From Magnetospirillum fulvum (GTDB lineage Bacteria > Pseudomonadota > Alphaproteobacteria > Rhodospirillales > Magnetospirillaceae), in the NCBI RefSeq assembly GCF_900108475.1, contig NZ_FNWO01000002.1:310001-374000 (forward strand): a stretch of 64,000 bases of DNA. Reading direction: 5' to 3'. A program made the position numbers and the translations under genes. This document shows, in pieces, positions 61,112-64,000 of the stretch; the first letter of the stretch is position 1, and every line of letters begins with the position of its first letter. Below the pieces are notes generated by a model. The model saw only the letters and a list, made by a program, of their open reading frames with translations, was not told the DNA's origin and made no database searches.

Positions 61112-61400
61112 CCCGTGAAAAAGTCCCTCGCTGTACTTTTTCCCGTTGGACTAAAAGGAGAAAAATGGGCTAGGGGCGGCCCTGCGCCCATTTTTCGTGT
61201 CATTCGTTTCACCAGCTTTGCGAAGCACAAGCGCGCAAATCTGGTGAAAACCCGCCTCCGATGCCGTGGGCAAAGCCCATCGGCTTCGGAGGAAACCAAA
61301 TCCATCCCCGCGCGGAAAGCTTGATTGAGCACGGGGATTCTTTTTGGACCGGGGAAAAGTACACTGAGGCCAAAGGCCGAAGGACTTTTTCACGACCGAC
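61112..61400. repeat. Interspersed palindromic repeat, long copy
   Basis: This 289-bp element starts 7 bp after the pyrF stop and matches the copy at 9547-9754 at both ends, including the 13-bp inverted termini CGTGAAAAAGTCC/GGACTTTTTCACG and the central AAAAATGGGC hairpin. It has about 90 extra bases near 61200-61293. That insert contains two hairpins of its own: CACCAG...CTGGTG, and CCTCCG with TGGGC-AAA-GCCCA and CGGAGG. It lacks the extra GTCGCTCGGT-like bases found near 9570. Confidence 0.85.
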
Positions 61401-61423
61401 TGACCAACTCGCCCGCGCATAAC

Positions 61424-61452
61424 AAAACAGGGGCCGTGCGGCCCCTGTTTTT
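61424..61452. terminator. Bidirectional rho-independent terminator
   Basis: AAAACAGGGGCC and GGCCCCTGTTTT form a perfect 12-bp stem with a 4-nt loop and U-runs in both directions. It lies between the convergent pyrF and lipoprotein genes, 25 nt beyond the lipoprotein stop. Confidence 0.9.
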
Positions 61453-61476
61453 CGTCGTGCTCCCGGTCTGGAACCG

Positions 61477-62076
61477 TTATCGGATCAGCCAGCGGCCGAG
61501 ATAATTGCGGATCAATTGTTCCATCTGGCGGTCGATATCGCGGGCCAGACCGTCGGTGATGTCGTACTGAATCCGTTCGCGCTCGTTGACGGTCAGACCC
61601 TCGGGCACGGTGCGCGAGCGCTGGGCGGTGGCGACGACGTCGGCAACGGTCATGTGCCGGGCGTCGAGGATCTCGACCGCGACCTGAAGCGTCGCGTCGT
61701 AGCGCATCTCCTGCTCTTTCTTGAAGGCGCCGGAAATGCTGGTGTCGGTCTTCAGCGGGACTTCGACGACGCGGGCGTCGCGGATCACGACCCGGGCCGA
61801 GCCGCTGTCGCGCTGGCCCATCGGCCGCAGCCGGTCCTGAGCCCAGCGCTCGATCGCCGCGCCGGGCGAGACCGGCATCAGGTGTTCGATGTTGGGCAAC
61901 CGTCCCGGCGGCTGATAATCGGACAGGATTTCCAACTCGGCGACGTCGAGGCGGAAAGGCTGACGGTCGGCGAAGCTGATCGGCGGCAGCTTCTGCATCG
62001 GCGGGGCGTTCTGGCAAGCGGTGGCGGCCAGGGCGGCGGCGAGAGCTACCGCCAGACGAAAGTGCCGTGCGCGCAT
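61477..62076 (-). CDS. Lipoprotein of unknown function
   Basis: I do not recognise a named gene. The 199-residue protein has a signal with lipobox AATAC near 17-21. The mature part contains FRLDVAELEILSDYQPP, PGAAIERWAQDRLRP, GSARVVIRDARVVEVPL, EQEMRYDATLQVAVEIL, and a helical end with DIDRQMEQLIRNYLGRWL. This layout resembles ABC-type or YajG-like outer-membrane accessory lipoproteins, but only loosely. The ATG at 62076 is the first start consistent with the signal. It lies downstream of hslO on the same strand. Confidence 0.7.
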   Translation of the reverse strand: MRARHFRLAVALAAALAATACQNAPPMQKLPPISFADRQPFRLDVAELEILSDYQPPGRLPNIEHLMPVSPGAAIERWAQDRLRPMGQRDSGSARVVIRDARVVEVPLKTDTSISGAFKKEQEMRYDATLQVAVEILDARHMTVADVVATAQRSRTVPEGLTVNERERIQYDITDGLARDIDRQMEQLIRNYLGRWLIR

Positions 62077-62138
62077 CGCGAGGGTTCCCTTGGCTGGAGG
62101 ACGTCCAGAGGACATTGTCTGCGGCGGACCCGCCGACG

Positions 62139-63071
62139 TCAAGGCGAGACGGCGGGGGCCAGTTCGGTCAAGGCGACGACATGGTCGGTGCGGCAGAATT
62201 CGCAGGTCACCGTGATGTTGCCCTCGGCATCGGCCAGCGACGGCACTTCGTCGGCGGGCAGCGAGGCCAGGGTCTCGACCACCCGCTCGCGCGAGCAGCG
62301 GCACGCGGCGACAAGGTGGCGCGGATCGAACAGCACCAGCGATTCGGCGTGATAGAGCCGATAGAGCAGATGTTCCGGCATCAGGGTCGGATCGCGCATT
62401 TCGGCGACGGTCAGACTGCCGAGCAGGATTTCGGCGCGGCGCCAGCTTTCGTCGGCCTCTTCGGCCAGCAGGATCGGAGCCCGGCCCGATCCGGGCGGCA
62501 GACGCTGGATCATCACCGCCTGGGCAGCCCAGCCCAAGCCGTCAGCAGGGGGACGGACGGCGGTGACGACGGCGGTATCGAGCTGTTCCGACTGGCGGAA
62601 ATAGGTGCCGACCGCATCGGCCAGGGTCTCGCCTTCCAGCGCGACGATGCCTTGATAGCGCTCGGTGCCCGCGCCCTGATCGACAGTAAAGGCAAGGTGT
62701 CCCTGGCCCAGCAGGGCCCGCGCCGGAGCCTCGGCCGCAACGGCCGCGACCCGGACCGCGTCGAAACGGGCCATTGCCCGCAGCCGCCCTTCGCTGGTGA
62801 CGTCGGCGACCACCAGCGGCACCGGGCCGTCGCCCTGGACCTGAAGGGTAAAGACGCCGTCATACTTCAGCATCGCCGCCAGAGCGGCGGCCAGGGCGCA
62901 GATTTCGGCCAGCAGGGTCGCCACCGGCAGCGGGTAATCGTGGCGCGGGTCGAGAATCGAGTCGAGCGCCGGTCCCAGCCGGACCAGCCGACCGCGCACC
63001 AGACCGTCCTCGATCGTGAACGGCAAAACCAGATCGGCGGTCGCCGTCGCTACGGCGGCCGCGCCGGTCAC
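62139..63071 (-). CDS. hslO: Redox-regulated chaperone Hsp33
   Basis: This cytoplasmic holdase is switched on by oxidation and unfolding. The 310-residue protein has the Hsp33 core ([36 protein letters not shown]). The C-terminal zinc switch has four cysteines as CRCS and CEFC, separated by about 30 residues. The GTG at 63071 overlaps the argF stop (GTGA), a start supported by the same overlap type elsewhere in the window; a GTG at 63080 is an alternative. Confidence 0.94.
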   Translation of the reverse strand: MTGAAAVATATADLVLPFTIEDGLVRGRLVRLGPALDSILDPRHDYPLPVATLLAEICALAAALAAMLKYDGVFTLQVQGDGPVPLVVADVTSEGRLRAMARFDAVRVAAVAAEAPARALLGQGHLAFTVDQGAGTERYQGIVALEGETLADAVGTYFRQSEQLDTAVVTAVRPPADGLGWAAQAVMIQRLPPGSGRAPILLAEEADESWRRAEILLGSLTVAEMRDPTLMPEHLLYRLYHAESLVLFDPRHLVAACRCSRERVVETLASLPADEVPSLADAEGNITVTCEFCRTDHVVALTELAPAVSP

Positions 63072-63985
63072 GCCAGACACCAGGTCAGAATCGCCTTCTG
63101 GACATGCATCCGGTTCTCGGCCTCGTCCCACACCACCGAGCGGGGACCGTCCATCACCGCGTCGGTCACTTCCTCGCCGCGATGGGCGGGCAGGCAATGC
63201 ATGAACAGGGCATCGGGCGCGGCACGGTCCATCAGCGCTTCGTTGACCTGATAGGGGGCGAGAATCTTCGCCCGGTTCTCGTCGCCGCACCCCATCGACA
63301 GCCAGGTATCGGTGACGACCAGATCGGCCCCCGCCGCCGCCTGGGCAGGATCGGTCATCAGATCGACCCGGCCGCCGCGTTCGCGCGCCCACGCCACCGC
63401 CTTCTCCGACGGCATCAGCGAGTCGGGACAGGCCAGGCGGATCGTCGCGCCGAAATGAGCGCTGGCGTGAATCCAACTGGCGGCGACGTTGTTGCCGTCA
63501 CCGATCCAGGCCACCACCTTCCCGGCCAGGGTGCCGCGATGCTCTTCATAGGTCATCACGTCGGCCATCACCTGACAGGGATGGGATTCGTCGGTCAGGC
63601 CGTTGATGACCGGCACGGTCGCGTAACGAACCAGATCGTCGAGCTTGGCCGGGCTGTCGGTGCGGATCATGATCGCATCGACGAAGCGCGACAGCACCCG
63701 CGCGGTGTCGGCAACGGTCTCGCCACGGCCCAATTGGGTATCGCCCCGGGTCAGCACGATGACGTCGCCGCCCAATTGCTTCATCCCGGCCTCGAACGAC
63801 ACGCGGGTGCGGGTCGAGGGCTTTTCGAAGATCATCGCCAGCAACTTGCCGGTCAGCGGGCGGTTGACGGTACGACCGGCCTTGTAGGCCTTGCCGAGGT
63901 CGATCAGCTGACGCAGGGTCTGGGACTCGAAGCGGTCGAGGTCGAGGAAATGGCGAGGGCCGCCAGCCTTGGTCTGGGACGTCAT
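63068..63985 (-). CDS. argF: Ornithine carbamoyltransferase
   Basis: This enzyme makes citrulline from ornithine and carbamoyl phosphate. The 305-residue protein has the carbamoyl-phosphate site STRTRVSFE near 57, HPCQVMADV near 136, the ornithine-site DTWLSMG near 228 and [13 protein letters not shown] near 267. It sits upstream of hslO, overlapping it, the common alphaproteobacterial argD-argF-hslO order. Confidence 0.97.
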   Translation of the reverse strand: MTSQTKAGGPRHFLDLDRFESQTLRQLIDLGKAYKAGRTVNRPLTGKLLAMIFEKPSTRTRVSFEAGMKQLGGDVIVLTRGDTQLGRGETVADTARVLSRFVDAIMIRTDSPAKLDDLVRYATVPVINGLTDESHPCQVMADVMTYEEHRGTLAGKVVAWIGDGNNVAASWIHASAHFGATIRLACPDSLMPSEKAVAWARERGGRVDLMTDPAQAAAGADLVVTDTWLSMGCGDENRAKILAPYQVNEALMDRAAPDALFMHCLPAHRGEEVTDAVMDGPRSVVWDEAENRMHVQKAILTWCLA

Positions 63986-64000
63986 GAGGGGGCCACCAGC
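63982..64000 (-). CDS. Possible C-terminal end of argD (cut by window edge)
   Basis: On the minus strand the last 19 bases read as an open frame ending LVAPS and a TGA that overlaps the argF ATG (ATGA). argD is the usual neighbour upstream of argF in alphaproteobacteria. Too short to identify by sequence. Confidence 0.3.

Overview
The window is a GC-rich chromosomal segment of an alphaproteobacterium. It is most likely a member of the Rhodospirillales/Rhodospirillaceae close to Magnetospirillum or Phaeospirillum; this assignment is an inference from gene content, since no 16S rRNA gene is present. Supporting traits are a ChvI/ChvG two-component pair, an F0 operon with separate b and b' subunits in the order atpI-B-E-b'-b, the alphaproteobacterial mdh-sucC-sucD-sucA-sucB-lpd TCA operon, a metX-metW pair, a DUF3422 protein, an IalB-family protein, and heavy use of GTG/TTG starts and 4-bp ATGA/GTGA overlaps. 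Almost all genes are core housekeeping. There is no prophage, CRISPR array or intact insertion sequence; mobile DNA is limited to transposase remnants and small palindromic repeats.

Layout. 1-2930 (minus strand): a cobalt transporter cbiMNQO under a cobalamin riboswitch, followed by the truncated start of a comF-like gene. 3024-9543 (plus): chvI-chvG, a DsbA-like thiol oxidoreductase, and smc. 9547-9754: the first copy of an interspersed palindromic repeat. 9838-12371 (minus): F0 ATP synthase genes. 12642-18910: DUF2076 protein, prfC, a tiny CopG-like ORF, ychF-pth-rplY (translation/ribosome genes), and a cytochrome b561. 19064-23698 (plus): a LysM protein, a divergent phosphatidylserine decarboxylase homolog coupled to pssA, an OmpA porin and an IalB-family protein. 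23713-23928: IS110 transposase remnant. 24118-26593 (minus): rpsA and cmk. 26715-29604 (plus): mtnA and pgi. 29780-35373: tldD, DUF3422, a tandem pair of secreted paralogs, a lipoprotein lipase and a bacteriohemerythrin. 35589-36884: glgC, followed by a small graveyard of IS110 and IS3 fragments and REP-like palindromes up to 37500. 37619-48201 (minus): rmuC, then lpdA, sucB, sucA, sucD, sucC and mdh. 48434-54727 (minus): zapE, ligA and a tyrC-hisC-chorismate mutase aromatic amino acid cluster. 54855-61104 (plus): metX-metW-cobE, a GT2 glycosyltransferase, gpsA, a lipoprotein, ihfB-lapA-pyrF. 61112-61400: the second copy of the repeat. 61477-64000 (minus): a lipoprotein, hslO, argF and probably the tail of argD.

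The most unusual items are these. (i) The Psd homolog occupies the canonical psd-pssA operon position but lacks the conserved histidine of the DVHVNR-type motif. It also carries a Cys-rich (CX6CX4CX4CX8CXC) insertion of about 57 residues exactly where the Gly-Ser self-cleavage site should lie. (ii) A tandem pair of unrecognised periplasmic paralogs has two cysteines exactly 29 residues apart in both proteins. (iii) A palindromic repeat with 13-bp perfect inverted termini is present in two length variants, each just after the stop codon of a plus-strand gene in a convergent gap. (iv) A chorismate mutase is fused to what looks like a degenerate prephenate dehydratase/ACT region, in an operon with a prephenate dehydrogenase whose nucleotide-binding glycine motif is altered. 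None of these was tested computationally.
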